Positions 25,764-36,057 of a stretch of DNA of 64,000 nt are shown in pieces. The stretch's first letter is position 1. Every line of letters begins with the position of its first letter. Below the pieces are notes generated by a model that worked only from the letters and a program-made list of their open reading frames with translations, searched no databases and was not told the origin of the DNA. This stretch comes from Solibacteraceae bacterium (GTDB lineage Bacteria; Acidobacteriota; Terriglobia; Bryobacterales; Bryobacteraceae): assembly GCA_021324015.1 (NCBI GenBank), contig JAJPJX010000213.1, positions 1 through 64,000 of the forward strand, written 5' to 3'. Position numbers and translations under genes: made by a program.

Positions 25764-27205
25764 GCGCGGACCTCCCCTTTGTAGACCGGCAGCGTGAAGC
25801 CGAACACCGAGCCTTTTCCCGGCTCGCTGGCCACCCAGATGCGCCCGCCGTGCGCCTCCACGATGCCCTTGGCGATGGAAAGCCCCAGGCCCGTGCCGGG
25901 CACTCCACGCGCTTCGCGCCCGCGGAAGAACTTGTCGAAGATGCGCGCCTGCTCCTGCTCGTCGATCCCCCGCCCCCGGTCGGCCACGCGGATTTCCAGC
26001 CGGCCCCCCGCAAACCGCGCCGCAATCGTGATGGGTGAGCCACCGGGCGAGTACCTTACGGCGTTATCCAGCAGTTGCTTGATCACCTGCTGGATGAAGT
26101 CGCCGTCTACCTCAGCGGGCGGCAGGCCTTCGGGCAGGTCCAGGCTCACCGGGTGACCCTGGAGGGTCCCTTCCAGCTCTCGCAAAGCGCCCGCCACCAG
26201 GGAGGAAACCCTGTGCGGCTGCCGGTCGGGATGCAGCTTGGAGGCCTCGATCCGCGCCATCTCGAGCACTTCCACCACCAGCCGGTTTAGACGATCGGTT
26301 TCTTCGTTGGCGATGCTCAGCAACTCGCGCTCCTCGGGCCCGGGGCCGCGGGCCAGCAGATGCGTCACCGAACCTTTGATGGAGGTGAGCGGAGTTTTCA
26401 GGTCGTGCGCCAGCGCGTCCAGCAGCGCGGATTTGAAGGCTTCGCTGCGGTGCGCCAGTTCGGCCCGGCTGGCCTCTTCGAGCACGCGTGCCCGCTCCAG
26501 GCCGATGGCCACCAGGTTGGCCAGGGCCTTCAGCACTGTTTTCGAGAGCCGCACACCGGCCAGTCCCAGGCTCCCGAAGACTGTGCCGCCCAGCCGCACG
26601 GCCACCAGGGCGGTGCCCCTCTGCTCGTCCACCAGAGGCTCGTCCCGCTCCGCTGCGGCGCGCAACTCTTCCTCGCCGAACGCCGCCGGCCCGGAGCGGT
26701 GAAATTCCCCGTCCGCCTTGTTGAAGAAGGCGATCGCAGGAGCTTCGAACGTTCGCATCACCAGGTTCAGGAAGTCGCGCGGCGTGGGGCGCAGCCCGCC
26801 GGTCATCAGCATGGCTTGGCCCAATGCGTAGAGCCGCTCGAGTTCCCGCCGCCGCCCGATGGCCTCAGCGGCCTGCCGTCTGGCCCGCACGGAAAGCTGG
26901 CTGGCGGTGATGGCCGTCACCAGGAAGGCCACCAGCGCCACCCAGTTTTGCGGGTCTGCGATCGTAAACGTGCCTACCGGCGGCAGGAAAAAGAAGTTGA
27001 AGCCCGCCACTGCGACGAAGGAAGCCAGGATGGCCTCCGGGAGCCCCCAGCGCGTGGCCAACCCGAGGATGGCCAGCAGCAGGCTCAGCGCCACGGTCGT
27101 GTGGTTGACCGGCAGCCACAGGTAGTAGAGCGCGAGGATCGCGGCGGCGATCGCGGCGGACGCAGCCAGACGTATGCCTCGCCGCGCGCCGGTCTCCCAG
27201 TTCAT
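25760..27205 (-). CDS. kdpD: KdpD-type sensor histidine kinase lacking the N-terminal KdpD/USP part
   Basis: 481 aa equal to the C-terminal half of KdpD. A DUF4118 four-helix membrane region (residues about 10-110) has AILALYYLWLPVNHTTVALS and VAGFNFFFLPPVGTFTI. A GAF-like domain (about 125-245), HisKA with phospho-His in LLDALAHDLKTPLTSIKG, and HATPase_c with KQLLDNAVRYSPGGSP, VADRGRGI and GTGLGLSIAKGIVEAHGG follow. The N-terminal ATP-binding and USP modules are encoded separately, in two copies, in the kdp operon. Start and stop both overlap neighbours by ATGA (selB upstream, kdpE downstream). Confidence 0.93.
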   Translation of the reverse strand: MNWETGARRGIRLAASAAIAAAILALYYLWLPVNHTTVALSLLLAILGLATRWGLPEAILASFVAVAGFNFFFLPPVGTFTIADPQNWVALVAFLVTAITASQLSVRARRQAAEAIGRRRELERLYALGQAMLMTGGLRPTPRDFLNLVMRTFEAPAIAFFNKADGEFHRSGPAAFGEEELRAAAERDEPLVDEQRGTALVAVRLGGTVFGSLGLAGVRLSKTVLKALANLVAIGLERARVLEEASRAELAHRSEAFKSALLDALAHDLKTPLTSIKGSVTHLLARGPGPEERELLSIANEETDRLNRLVVEVLEMARIEASKLHPDRQPHRVSSLVAGALRELEGTLQGHPVSLDLPEGLPPAEVDGDFIQQVIKQLLDNAVRYSPGGSPITIAARFAGGRLEIRVADRGRGIDEQEQARIFDKFFRGREARGVPGTGLGLSIAKGIVEAHGGRIWVASEPGKGSVFGFTLPVYKGEVRA

Positions 27206-29070
27206 AAGACCAGTCTTTCGTCACCCTCGCGGCGGGTGACATGCTCGCGGTCCAGAAACTCCAGCAACGGGATGGCATACTTGCGCGAGATCCCTGTCCA
27301 CTCCTTGAAGGTGCCTACGTTGAACCGCTCGGACTTGTGCGCGGCCAGCAACTGGCGCAGTCCTCCGATGGCCGCGTGGTGGAAGACCAGGTCTTCGCTG
27401 ACGCGAACAAGCACTTTCTCGCGGACCAGGATTTGCAGCAGCGTGCGGGCGCGGGCGGGCTCGACGCCGGACTTGGCCAACACCTCGGCGACCTGCGGCA
27501 CGGCCAGGCCGGCCTGTGCGAAGGCGCGCTCGATGGCGGCGCGGGCCTGCTCTTCATCCTGCTTCAGCACCACGCGGTGCGCGGCCAGGCGCACCGTCTC
27601 ACCCTCCACGGCAAGCTCTTTCGCCTCCGCCAGCAGCGCGTCGATCAGAAAAGGCGGCGAGCCGGCCAGCTCCCGGCTGCGCAGGTCCTGCTTGCCGATG
27701 CCCGGGAGCAGGGGGTTTTGCTGGTGAAAGGCGCGCACGGCGTGCGCCAGGCGGCCGCGCGCGGCGGCGAACCAGGCGCGGTCCAGCAGCCAGGGCTGCG
27801 GCTGGCGCAGCAGGACCAGCGGCGCGGCGGCCGCGGCCGCTTCGATCTCCCGCGCCAGCCGGCCGGTGCGGGCCACCAGTTCCGCCACGCTCCGGCCGTA
27901 CGGCGCCTCGCGCACCAGCAGCGCCAGCCGCTCGGCCAGCACCGGCGAGGCCAGCGCGCGCAGCCGCGCGGCTACGTCGTCGGTGCGGCGGTACCGCACC
28001 CCGCCGGTATCCACCACCGCGCCGCCGGCGATAGTGACCACCGGCGAGAACATGCGCAAAATGAAGCGGTCGCCCGGCAGCAGCAGGGCGGGTTCGCGCA
28101 GCACGAGGCGCGCGTAGGCGCGCCCTCCCGGCGCCAGCGCCGCGGCGCCGAACAGCCGCACCTCCGCTTCGATCTCCTCCGTGCCGGCGTGGAAGTGTAC
28201 CGGCGCGCGATGTTTCAAAGGCTTGGCCGACGGCAGCAGTTCCAGCACGCAGTCCGCTTGCCGCACCGCGGCGAAGGTTCCGGGCTCGGAGAGCGTCATG
28301 CCGCGGGCCAGTTCGGAAGGTTCGACATCGGCCAAGTTCAAGGCCGTGCGCTGGCCGGCGCGGGCCTCAGCCGCGGGCTCGCCATACACCTGCAGGCCGC
28401 GCACCCGCAGGCGCCGCCCCAGCGGATATACCTCGACTTCCTGCTCTTTGCGGACCCTGCCGGAGACCAGCGTGCCGGTGACCACCGTGCCGAATCCCTT
28501 CACCGTGAACACCCGGTCGACCGGCAGGCGGAAGTGGCCCGCGGAGTCTTTTTCCGGCACTTCCGAGGCCACCCGCTCCAGTTCCCGCCGCAATTCCTCC
28601 AGGCCGCGGCCGGTCACCGCGCTCACCGCCACTACCGGCGCGCTTTCCAGGAACGACGCGGCCACGAATTCCTCCACTTCCAGACGCACCAACTCCAGCA
28701 GATCGGCGTCCACCAGGTCCGCCTTGGTGATCACCACGATGCCGCGCGGGATGCCCAGCAGCCGGCAGATCTCGAAGTGCTCCCGGGTTTGCGGTTTAAT
28801 GGATTCGTCGGCGGCCACCACGAATAGCACCAGGTCGATGCCGCCCACACCGGCCAGCATGTTCTTCACGAAGCGCTCGTGCCCCGGCACATCCACGAAA
28901 CCCAGGCGCAGGGCGGGCGTCAGGGAGAGATGAGCGAAGCCGATGTCGATGGTAATGCCCCGCCGTTTCTCCTCCTCCAACCGGTCCGCGTCGATGCCCG
29001 TGAGAGCCTTCACCAGCGCCGTTTTCCCGTGGTCGATGTGCCCGGCCGTGCCCACGATGATGTTTTTCAT
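27202..29070 (-). CDS. selB: Selenocysteine-specific elongation factor SelB
   Basis: Dedicated GTPase that brings Sec-tRNA(Sec) to UGA codons by binding the SECIS hairpin. The G domain has [19 protein letters not shown] (P-loop), the [12 protein letters not shown] switch, [15 protein letters not shown] and VITKADLVD. Beta-barrel domains 2 and 3 follow ([20 protein letters not shown]). The C-terminal 250 residues contain the winged-helix repeats that bind SECIS, ending [24 protein letters not shown]. 622 aa against about 614 in E. coli. The frame opens further upstream, but [15 protein letters not shown] at 29070 is the family start. It is coupled by ATGA to the KdpD-type kinase. selA, selC and selD are not in this window. 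Confidence 0.96.
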   Translation of the reverse strand: MKNIIVGTAGHIDHGKTALVKALTGIDADRLEEEKRRGITIDIGFAHLSLTPALRLGFVDVPGHERFVKNMLAGVGGIDLVLFVVAADESIKPQTREHFEICRLLGIPRGIVVITKADLVDADLLELVRLEVEEFVAASFLESAPVVAVSAVTGRGLEELRRELERVASEVPEKDSAGHFRLPVDRVFTVKGFGTVVTGTLVSGRVRKEQEVEVYPLGRRLRVRGLQVYGEPAAEARAGQRTALNLADVEPSELARGMTLSEPGTFAAVRQADCVLELLPSAKPLKHRAPVHFHAGTEEIEAEVRLFGAAALAPGGRAYARLVLREPALLLPGDRFILRMFSPVVTIAGGAVVDTGGVRYRRTDDVAARLRALASPVLAERLALLVREAPYGRSVAELVARTGRLAREIEAAAAAAPLVLLRQPQPWLLDRAWFAAARGRLAHAVRAFHQQNPLLPGIGKQDLRSRELAGSPPFLIDALLAEAKELAVEGETVRLAAHRVVLKQDEEQARAAIERAFAQAGLAVPQVAEVLAKSGVEPARARTLLQILVREKVLVRVSEDLVFHHAAIGGLRQLLAAHKSERFNVGTFKEWTGISRKYAIPLLEFLDREHVTRREGDERLVL

Positions 29071-29995
29071 GCCGCTCGTTCTCATCCTACTTGGCTTTCC
29101 GCTGGCCGCGCAGCAGACTCCCACGGAAACGCCGGTCTTTCGCGGCGGCATTTCGCTGGTGCGCCTGGACGTGCAGGTGGCCGGCGCCGGCGGGCGCCTG
29201 ATTCCAGACCTGGGCGCCGGCGATTTCCTGGTCTTTGACGACGGCCGGCCGCAGAAGCTCGCGCACTTCGGGCGCGAAGCCGAACACGTGGACCTGCTGC
29301 TTCTGCTGGATGTGAGCGGCAGCATGCACCGCTTCCTGGAGGAAATGGCCGCCAGCGCGCGGGCGGCGCTAGCGCCGCTGGGTGCGGGCGACCGGGTGGC
29401 CGTGATGCTGTTCTCCCGCGAGGCCGCCGTGCGCCAGCCCTTCACCCAGGACTTCGCCGCGGTGCAGGCACAGATCCGCCAGGCCGTCGAGGACCGCAGC
29501 CTGGGCAGCGGGACGGCCATCAACGCGGCCATCATCGCCGCCGCTCAATACCTCGAGCAGCAGCCGGTGCGAGGACGCCGCGCGATCCTCATTGTGACCG
29601 ACAACCAGATGCTCAACTACCAGGTGCCGGACGAGGCCGTGACCCAGGAACTGTACCGCGCCGACGCGGTGCTCAACGCCATCCTGATCGGCAAGCAACT
29701 GCATCCCGATCCGGGGAAGCCCGGGCGCTACCGGAACCCGGATTTCACGCCCCCGGACGTCTTCAAGCTGGCTGGAGAGACCGGCGGCGAACTCATCGAG
29801 GAGCGCAAATCGCGCAATTCTTTCGCGGAGATGATCGAGCGGCTGCGCGCCCGCTACGCCCTGGCCTACGATGCTCCGCCCGGCGGCAAGCCCGGCGAGT
29901 TCCATGCGATCCGGGTGGAACTCAGTCCGGAGGCACAGAGGCGCTATCCGAGGGCGATCGTGCGGGCGCGCGCGGGATATTTCGCGGAGAAGTGA
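29069..29995 (+). CDS. VWFA-related secreted protein (Acidobacteria-type)
   Basis: About 308 aa. A hydrophobic signal-like start ([16 protein letters not shown]) is followed by a beta-sandwich N-domain ([36 protein letters not shown]) and a von Willebrand factor A domain with the complete MIDAS motif DVSGSM and later [11 protein letters not shown] and [10 protein letters not shown]. This resembles the VWFA-related domain common in Acidobacteria. The start codon lies within the same CATG as the selB start on the other strand; ATGs at 29057 and 29060 are alternatives and would give a slightly longer signal peptide. Function: likely protein-protein or metal-dependent adhesion outside the cytoplasm; partner unknown. 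Confidence 0.82.
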   Translation: MPLVLILLGFPLAAQQTPTETPVFRGGISLVRLDVQVAGAGGRLIPDLGAGDFLVFDDGRPQKLAHFGREAEHVDLLLLLDVSGSMHRFLEEMAASARAALAPLGAGDRVAVMLFSREAAVRQPFTQDFAAVQAQIRQAVEDRSLGSGTAINAAIIAAAQYLEQQPVRGRRAILIVTDNQMLNYQVPDEAVTQELYRADAVLNAILIGKQLHPDPGKPGRYRNPDFTPPDVFKLAGETGGELIEERKSRNSFAEMIERLRARYALAYDAPPGGKPGEFHAIRVELSPEAQRRYPRAIVRARAGYFAEK

Positions 29996-30010
29996 GCATT
30001 CGCCATCCAC

Positions 30011-32667
30011 TCAAAGCAAAGAGACATCCAGCGGTCTCGCCTCCGCCTCGAAATGGACGGCACACTGCCGCAGCACCCGCGTTAATTCTTCCCCATGTTC
30101 TTCCGACAGACAGTCACCATGCGACCCCGGAATCTGGCGCACTTCGACGCCGGCCGCCACGTTCTGCCAGCCCATCTGGAGATCGGTCGTGCGCCACAGA
30201 GTCGGGATGCGCGTCCGCAACACAATCACCTCACCCTCGTATCTTGCCGGAACATAAGCGAGCATCGCGCGGTACATCACGTTCAGAAACGCCTGGTAAG
30301 CATCCGGAAGCTTTTCCTGGCCGAAGTAGATCCTGGGATCCAACTCCGCAGGCGCCGCAAGGCCGCGAAAGGACCGACGGAGCCGATCGAGGTTGCCGCG
30401 CGCGCGTGCGAGGAATTTTCGGCCCTGAAAGTGCAACGCTTCGTGAGCTGCCCACGCCGGCAGGTTGCACACCATGTCCAGTACGAGCCTGGCAGTGGAG
30501 CGGCGATACGTTCCGGGAGCGTTCAGCGCCGGCATGTCGATGACAACCGGCAAGGGATCCCAATGGCCGTTTTTCCGAAGCTGCCGCGAGACTTCAAATG
30601 CCACCACGCCCGCAAAGGAGTGGCCCACCACGATCGCGCGCCCGCCGCGGGGAACGATCGTCCGAATCTCGGCGGCATACCGCGCCGCGATCGACTCCAC
30701 GGAAACTGCCGCGCCCGCCAGATCCGTGGAAGGTAGGGCTAATCCATAAGCTGGATGCCGCGCAGCGAGGCCTGAGGCGACACGCCGGTATCCCAGGACC
30801 GAGCCGCCGATGCCAGCCACAAAAAAGAAAGGGCAGCCCTCGCCCTCCCTCTGGAAGACCACCGAAGTCTCCGGCCGAATCCCCCCGCCGGCGATACGGT
30901 CCACCCAATGCGCAAGATCGCGAAGCACGGGGTGGCGCTGAATATAGTCGGGGGGAAGGTCGCAGCCGAGGCGCTCGTTTACAGCGACCAGCACGCGCAC
31001 CGCACTGAGCGAATCGCCGCCCAAATCCTCGAAGCGGTCGTCCGGGGTGACGCCGGGCCGCTGCAAAACCTCCTCCCAGATGGCGCGCAGGACCTCCAGA
31101 GTCCCGCCGGAGTGCGGCCCGGCTTCTTTCTCGCGCGGAGCGGGCGGCGGCGGAAGACGGTGGAGATCGAGCTTGAAGTTCGCATTCAGGGCAACTCCGG
31201 CAAAAACACGAAAGCCGCGGGAACCGCGTATGCCGGCAACCGCTCCCTGAGGAAGCCGCGCAGGTGGCCCTCCGTCAAATCGGTATCTTCCCGCGGCGCG
31301 ACGTAAGCCACCAGCCGGCCGTGGCCGCCGGCGTCTTCGCGTCTCACGACCACCGCGTTCCGGACCGCGGGATGCGACTCGATCGCTTGCGCGATGGCTC
31401 CCAGTTCGACCCGGTGGCCGCGGACCTTCACCTGCGAATCCGTGCGGCCCAGAAACACAAGGCTTCCATCAGCGCGAAGCCGGCCGCGGTCGCCCGTGCG
31501 ATAGCGGATCGTGCCATCGGGCTGAATTTGGAATTTCTCGGCGGTGCGCCGCGGGTCGTTCGCATAGCTGGTGGCGATGTAGCGGCTCCGCACCACAATT
31601 TCGCCTTCGCCGCCTTCCGGAACCGGAGCGCCGGTCTCGTCCATCACGGTCACGGCCTTTCCGGCCACCGGCCACCCGATTGGCACGGGGTTCTCCACCG
31701 GGCCCCGACCGGGGACGAAATATTGCGCGTAGGTGCGGGTTTCGGTGGAGGCCATCGCGTTCTGTAACACGCACGAAGCGCCAAACACCGACCGGAACAT
31801 CTCGACATCGCCGGCCTTGAGAGCCTCTCCGCTCACCGACAACAGCCTCAGGCTGGGGCAGCCCGGCCGGCTGCGCCGGGCCATACAGATGTGCCGGAGC
31901 ATCGAAACCGTCATGGTGCTGATGGTGATGCGGCGTTCGGCGAGCCAGTCGAAAAGCCCGGTCAACTGGTGGCGCGGATCGTGATGATGCAGTTCCGCGC
32001 CGTTCAGCAAGGCACCGAAAACGGTCGCCAGGGACGCGCTGAATGCCGACGAAAACAGCGAATCGAAGCGGTCATCGGGACCGAGGCAAAGATCGTTGGT
32101 TTGGCGTCCGATATCGAAGAGCACCGCCCGATGGGGCAGTGCTACGATCTTTGGCTCGCCGGTGGATCCGGAGGTGGCATACATCGCGGCGGTCCCGCCG
32201 GGACCGCGCGTATCGGCCGCGCGGACACCGCGAGCTTTGCCGTCCGCCGGCGCGTCGCCGAGCACGGTCAAAGGAGCAGCAGCCTCCAGCAGCCCGGCGA
32301 TCTGCGCCGTTGGCAGCGAGGGGTCTGCGCAGAAATAACCGAAGCCCCCGGCCAGCGCTCCTAACATGGCCTCGATGGTGGGCAGGCCGGAAGGCAAACA
32401 GATACCCACGATGCCGCCCGCGCCACCCCACCGCGAGCGCAGCGTCGCGGCAATCGTCTCCGCTCGCAGCAACAGGTCCGCATAACTGATGCGGGCGCCG
32501 CCGTCCACAAGAGCAATCGCGTTGCCTCGCCGCAGCGCCGTTTCCCGAAAGCGTGCGCCCAGCGTGGACTCCGCATCCGCGGGATTGAAGGGCCGGAAGC
32601 CGGCGCGCGGCGTGAAGCCGTTGGTGTGGGCCAGCGGCGAGCGACACGGCGCGATTGCGGGAGTCAT
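30011..32667 (-). pseudogene. NRPS-like A-PCP-TE protein, split by a frameshift
   Basis: One tridomain enzyme in two frames. Residues 1-493 (32667 down to 31186) are an adenylation domain: MYATSGSTGEPKIV, NAMASTETR, YRTGDRGRLRADGSLVFLGR and VKVRGHRVELG. It ends abruptly at AAFVFLPELP. In the -1 frame the expected A10 motif appears at once (ALNANFKLDL), followed by a carrier domain with LGGDSLSAVRV and an alpha/beta-hydrolase thioesterase with GHSFAG and the His in GSHGDC. Adding one base to the five-A run at 31202-31206 restores a frame with exact family spacing. The ATG overlaps the GNAT gene stop (ATGA). Either a recent inactivating mutation or a homopolymer error. It would activate an amino or aryl acid and release it by hydrolysis or transfer. 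Confidence 0.83.
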
Positions 32668-33497
32668 CGCCGGCTTTCCGGCACGAATCGCCAGCAGGTT
32701 GTGGTTCCCACCGTCTTCAGTCCGGCTTTCTCCAGGTTGGAGTGGCTTCGGCCGCCCAGGACCGCCCAGGAGTAAATCTCCTCACAGCGCCGCTTTCGCG
32801 CCAGGAGGATTCGTGCGCGCAGCAGCGCCGTGTGACAGCCTCTTCCGCGAAATTCCGGACGCGCCGCTCCGGCGCAAAGCAGCGCCGCCCGGCCCGCGTA
32901 CATGGTGATGCCGACACCGGCCGGTCTTCCGCCGATCCAGGCCAGGAGAAAATCCAGTTCGGGCCGGTCAAAAAGGTGCCGCATGTTTCGCAGAGCGGCG
33001 GGAATGCGATGTTGCGCGGCCTCGAAGGCTTGCAGATACGCGAGCAGGAACTGTTCCCGCTGCCAAGGCTCGGGCGCGCGGATGTCGAAGGTTCCCGCCG
33101 GCACGGGAGCCAGCCATTCCGGATCGCCATGCATCCAGGCGAACCGGGTGGCGGGCTGCCAACCGGCGCGCCGGATCGGCCTGCCGCCGGCCTGGCCATC
33201 CTCGCCGGGCGGGCCGACCAACTCGCAGCCGAAGGGGCTTCCGCCCCAAAACTCCTCCAGTTCGGAGAGCCTATCGTAGATGGCCTCGTCCGGACTGTAC
33301 ACTCGGTTGAAGTAGCCGACGTCTTCGAATCGCAAGGCCAGCGCGGAACCAAAGCGGGCCACGGCGATCCGGTCCGCAATCTGCTCTCTTTCCCGGTACA
33401 GTTCCAGGCGCATGCAATCGTACCGGCAGACTTGCTGCTGAGCCTGCACGGCCCTAGCGAGGTCTTGTGTCTCGGAAACGCTCGAGATCCGGTTCAT
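32664..33497 (-). CDS. GNAT-family acetyltransferase
   Basis: 277 aa. The C-terminal part carries the acetyl-CoA-binding motif RPEFRGRGCHTALLRARI, preceded by the beta-4 strand RAALLCAGA and followed by the beta-5 region EEIYSWAVLGGRSHSNLEKAGL. The N-terminal 150 residues look like a second, degenerate GNAT half (FGSALALRFEDVGYFNRVY), as in two-lobed acetyltransferases. ATG at 33497 with GAGG upstream; a GTG at 33515 is an alternative. Coupled by ATGA to the A-PCP-TE gene and divergent from the truncated ligase gene, so it probably belonged to the same biosynthetic locus. Substrate unknown. Confidence 0.82.
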   Translation of the reverse strand: MNRISSVSETQDLARAVQAQQQVCRYDCMRLELYREREQIADRIAVARFGSALALRFEDVGYFNRVYSPDEAIYDRLSELEEFWGGSPFGCELVGPPGEDGQAGGRPIRRAGWQPATRFAWMHGDPEWLAPVPAGTFDIRAPEPWQREQFLLAYLQAFEAAQHRIPAALRNMRHLFDRPELDFLLAWIGGRPAGVGITMYAGRAALLCAGAARPEFRGRGCHTALLRARILLARKRRCEEIYSWAVLGGRSHSNLEKAGLKTVGTTTCWRFVPESRR

Positions 33498-33517
33498 CCT
33501 CAAATGACCTCGCACCG

Positions 33518-34036
33518 ATGACGCTGGATTTGGGTGAAGCAGTCACCCTACGTGTGGACCTGGTGGACGCCCTGCTCCGCCACGCCTACGCTAAAGTTCC
33601 GTACTACCGCCGCCGGTTCGACAACGCCGGCATCCATCCCGACCAGGTCCGCACCCTGGAAGACCTGAGACGCGTTCCAATCACCCTCAAATCCGACTTG
33701 CGCGCCTTGCCGGAAGAGGATCTTCTCGCTCGGGATTGCGTCCCGAACCGGCTGCTTCGCTATGGCACGGGCGGGAGCACTGGCGTGCCAACCGAAGTCT
33801 GTTTCACCCGTTTTGAAGATCGCCTCCTGCGGCTCATGCGCATCCAGGTTCTTGCAATCGGGCAGTCTGATAGCGCCGGACCGCCCCGGCCGATCCAAAC
33901 CGTTCCACAAACAGACCAGCAGCCCCAGCCAGGCGGACGCCTAAACGCACACTCAAAACGTCCCTTCACCTTCCTTTCTCCACACCAGTCTCTGCTCCGG
34001 GCGATTCGGAAACGCGGATGCCGGAGATGTCTCTGA
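33518..34036 (+). pseudogene. Truncated phenylacetate-CoA ligase/CapK-like adenylate-forming enzyme
   Basis: The first 110 or so residues are PaaK-like: LVDALLRHAYAKVPYYRRRF, the NAGIHPDQVRTLEDLRRVP segment, and the nucleotide loop YGTGGSTGVPTEVCFT. After about 33865 the similarity stops and the frame runs through Pro/Gln-rich sequence to a stop. PaaK-type enzymes have about 430 residues, so roughly three quarters are missing, including the catalytic Lys region. Downstream sequence to 34145 is lower in GC and holds no continuation that I can find in any frame. It is a remnant left beside the GNAT and A-PCP-TE genes. Confidence 0.75.
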
Positions 34037-34145
34037 GATGTTATCCCTCCCCCTGAGACGGGACACAACCCGGACCCGGGCCTTCGCTGCGTGTAAACAT
34101 ACAATTCCTGAATGTGCAGCTACCAGGCGGAAATAAGAATTCGCT

Positions 34146-34577
34146 TCACGCAAGCGCGCCCAGCCACTTCACGGACAGCCGGGCGCCCGCATTTATCAGC
34201 CGTTCGTCAGCGGTGATCAGCGGCCGGCCAGACGCCATGGCCAGCGCCAGGTAAACAGCGTCGTAGAGCGATCGTTCAAAGCCCACGGCGATGGTCACCG
34301 CGTCTCGGAGAAGGGGCCTGGCTTGGGTGGTCCTAATCCCCAGCGTTTGAAACCCGTCAATCGCCGCGTAGGCCGACTGCTCGGTAATTCGCCCCAGCCG
34401 CACCGATCTCCAGAGGACATTGCCGATCTCGGGCCAGAACAGATCGGGAACGGATAAGTGGACCTCGCCCGCGGCGAAACGTTGCAACAGACGCACCGAC
34501 TCCGCGGCCAGGGGCTCGTCTTTGGGAGGCAGCACCCACTTCGCCGCTACGCCGGCGTCGAGAACGTAAGCCGTCAA
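34146..34577 (-). CDS. vapC: PIN-domain toxin (VapC family)
   Basis: 143-residue PIN RNase. Acidic residues expected for the metal site are present: D7 in YVLDAGVAAKW, E in LFWPEIGNVLW, D in RSLYDAVYLALA and D in ITADERLINA. Length is normal. Its ATG overlaps the stop of the antitoxin gene (ATGA). Such toxins cleave specific RNAs until bound by the antitoxin. Confidence 0.92.
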   Translation of the reverse strand: MTAYVLDAGVAAKWVLPPKDEPLAAESVRLLQRFAAGEVHLSVPDLFWPEIGNVLWRSVRLGRITEQSAYAAIDGFQTLGIRTTQARPLLRDAVTIAVGFERSLYDAVYLALAMASGRPLITADERLINAGARLSVKWLGALA

Positions 34578-34825
34578 CGGGACCGGTCCTCGCGCAGCAT
34601 TTCCTCAGTTGAGGGGAACGGACCGGGCGCCGCCGGGCGCCGCGAACGCAGCCTGCGCGCCTGTTCTACCAGGGCCTTCCGCCGAGCTACTTCTCCCGGG
34701 GTCGGCACATTCTCCGCAAGCAGCGCCAGCACTTCGGCGGAGATCGAAGTCCGTTTCGCCTGTGCGCGCGCGCGAATCGCTTCGTACAGTTCCTCGGGAA
34801 CGTTTTCTACGTAGAGGGTTGGCAT
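34574..34825 (-). CDS. vapB: VapB/FitA-type antitoxin (ribbon-helix-helix)
   Basis: 83 aa. The N-terminal strand and helices PTLYVENVPEELYEAIRARA and KRTSISAEVLALLAENVP form a ribbon-helix-helix DNA-binding fold of the FitA kind; the C-terminal arm (ARRKALVEQARRLRSRR, then FPSTEEMLREDRSR) would wrap the toxin groove. It precedes vapC with an ATGA overlap. Autoregulation through a site just upstream (34834-34848) is probable. Confidence 0.9.
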   Translation of the reverse strand: MPTLYVENVPEELYEAIRARAQAKRTSISAEVLALLAENVPTPGEVARRKALVEQARRLRSRRPAAPGPFPSTEEMLREDRSR

Positions 34826-34833
34826 AGACCTAC

Positions 34834-34848
34834 CTGGTATAAGTCCAG
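34834..34848. promoter_or_regulatory. Candidate vapBC operator and -10 region
   Basis: CTGG-TATAAGT-CCAG, a perfect 4-bp inverted repeat whose centre contains TATA-like sequence (TTATAC on the minus strand), 9 bp upstream of the vapB ATG. A repressor bound here would cover the promoter, as expected for an autoregulated toxin-antitoxin operon. Confidence 0.4.
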
Positions 34849-34910
34849 CATTGGGCTAGGAAAGCCTAAGACTCCGCTGCGCCCAGGAGCCGCACTGCTA
34901 CAGTGAAAAC

Positions 34911-36050
34911 GTGCTGCTGCTCGTTCCGCTCCTGGCCCTGGTCGCCGGCTCGCTGGTCTACTGCCTGCTCAGCGTGGCCGCGGCGCGGCGGTACCTGGCC
35001 GCGCGGCCCCCGGAGCTGCGCTCCCCTCCGCCCATCAGCGTGCTCAAGCCGCTCTCCGGGGTGGATGAGGGCCTCGAGCAGAACCTGCGGAGTTTTTTCG
35101 AGCAGGACTACCCCGAGTTCGAAATTTTGCTGGCCGTACGCAGTCCAAAGGACCCCGCCGTGGCGCTCGTGAACGAGCTGGCCGGCGAATATCCGCGCGT
35201 GCCGGCGCGCCTGCTCGTCACCGGCGAACCTCCGTATCCCAACGCCAAGGTCTTCAGCCTGACCCACATGCTGGAGGCTGCAAGGCACGACCTGCTGGTG
35301 ATGAGCGACAGCGACATCCGCGTGACGCCGGACATGCTGCGCACCCTGGCCGCGGAGTTCCAGGACCCGCATACGGGCCTGGTGACCTGCCCCTACCGCG
35401 CCGTGCCGGGCCGCAGCTTCTGGTCGCTGCTGGAGGCTCTTGGCTTGAACACGGAATTTCTGGCCGGCGTGCTGGTGGCGCGCATGCTGGATGGCATGCG
35501 ATTTGCCCTCAGCCCCACCATCGCCGCGCGCCGCGGGACCCTGGCGCGCATTGGCGGCTTCGAGCACCTTAAGGATTACCTGGCCGAGGATTTCGTCATG
35601 GGCAAACTGGCCGCCGAGGCGGGCTGCGGCGTGATCCTCTCCTCGTACGTGATCGAGCATCACATCGGCAGCCAGCGGCTGGGGGCCAACCTGCTGCACC
35701 GCCTGCGCTGGAACCGCAGCACGCGCCGCTCGCGGCCCTGGGGCTATATCGGCCAGGTTTTCACCAACCCGCTACCGCTGGCGCTGCTCCTGTGGGTCTT
35801 CTGGCCGGAGTGGTGGCCGCTGGCGCTGGCCACTGCGGTGCTCCGCGCGGCGGCCGCCTGGGCCACCGCAGGCTGGGTGTTGCGCGATCCCCTCACCCGC
35901 CGCTTCTGGTGGCTTGTGCCGGTTCAGGATCTGGCCAGCTCCCTGACCTGGATCGCCGGCTTTTTCGGAAACACCATCCTGTGGCGCGGACGGCGCTACA
36001 CCCTGCTGCGCGACGGACGCTTTGAACTACTGGATTCACGGCTACAATAA
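34911..36050 (+). CDS. hpnI: HpnI-like / ceramide-glucosyltransferase-type glycosyltransferase
   Basis: 379 aa family-2 (GT21-like) membrane glycosyltransferase. An N-terminal helix ([20 protein letters not shown]) precedes the catalytic domain with [18 protein letters not shown], the DxD in [31 protein letters not shown] and [17 protein letters not shown]-terminal helices ([18 protein letters not shown]) follow. HpnI adds a GlcNAc-type sugar to bacteriohopanetetrol; ceramide glucosyltransferases share the fold. No other hopanoid genes are seen in this window, so the lipid acceptor is uncertain. Start at a GTG; no strong ribosome site. Confidence 0.85.
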   Translation: MLLLVPLLALVAGSLVYCLLSVAAARRYLAARPPELRSPPPISVLKPLSGVDEGLEQNLRSFFEQDYPEFEILLAVRSPKDPAVALVNELAGEYPRVPARLLVTGEPPYPNAKVFSLTHMLEAARHDLLVMSDSDIRVTPDMLRTLAAEFQDPHTGLVTCPYRAVPGRSFWSLLEALGLNTEFLAGVLVARMLDGMRFALSPTIAARRGTLARIGGFEHLKDYLAEDFVMGKLAAEAGCGVILSSYVIEHHIGSQRLGANLLHRLRWNRSTRRSRPWGYIGQVFTNPLPLALLLWVFWPEWWPLALATAVLRAAAAWATAGWVLRDPLTRRFWWLVPVQDLASSLTWIAGFFGNTILWRGRRYTLLRDGRFELLDSRLQ

Positions 36051-36057
36051 AACGGAA

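Noticed and set aside
31190-31215. Programmed -1 frameshift in the A-PCP-TE gene
   Set aside because: The run is G-TTT-TTG on the coding strand, which does not satisfy the X-XXY-YYZ rule for tandem slippage; a single-base deletion explains the spacing better.
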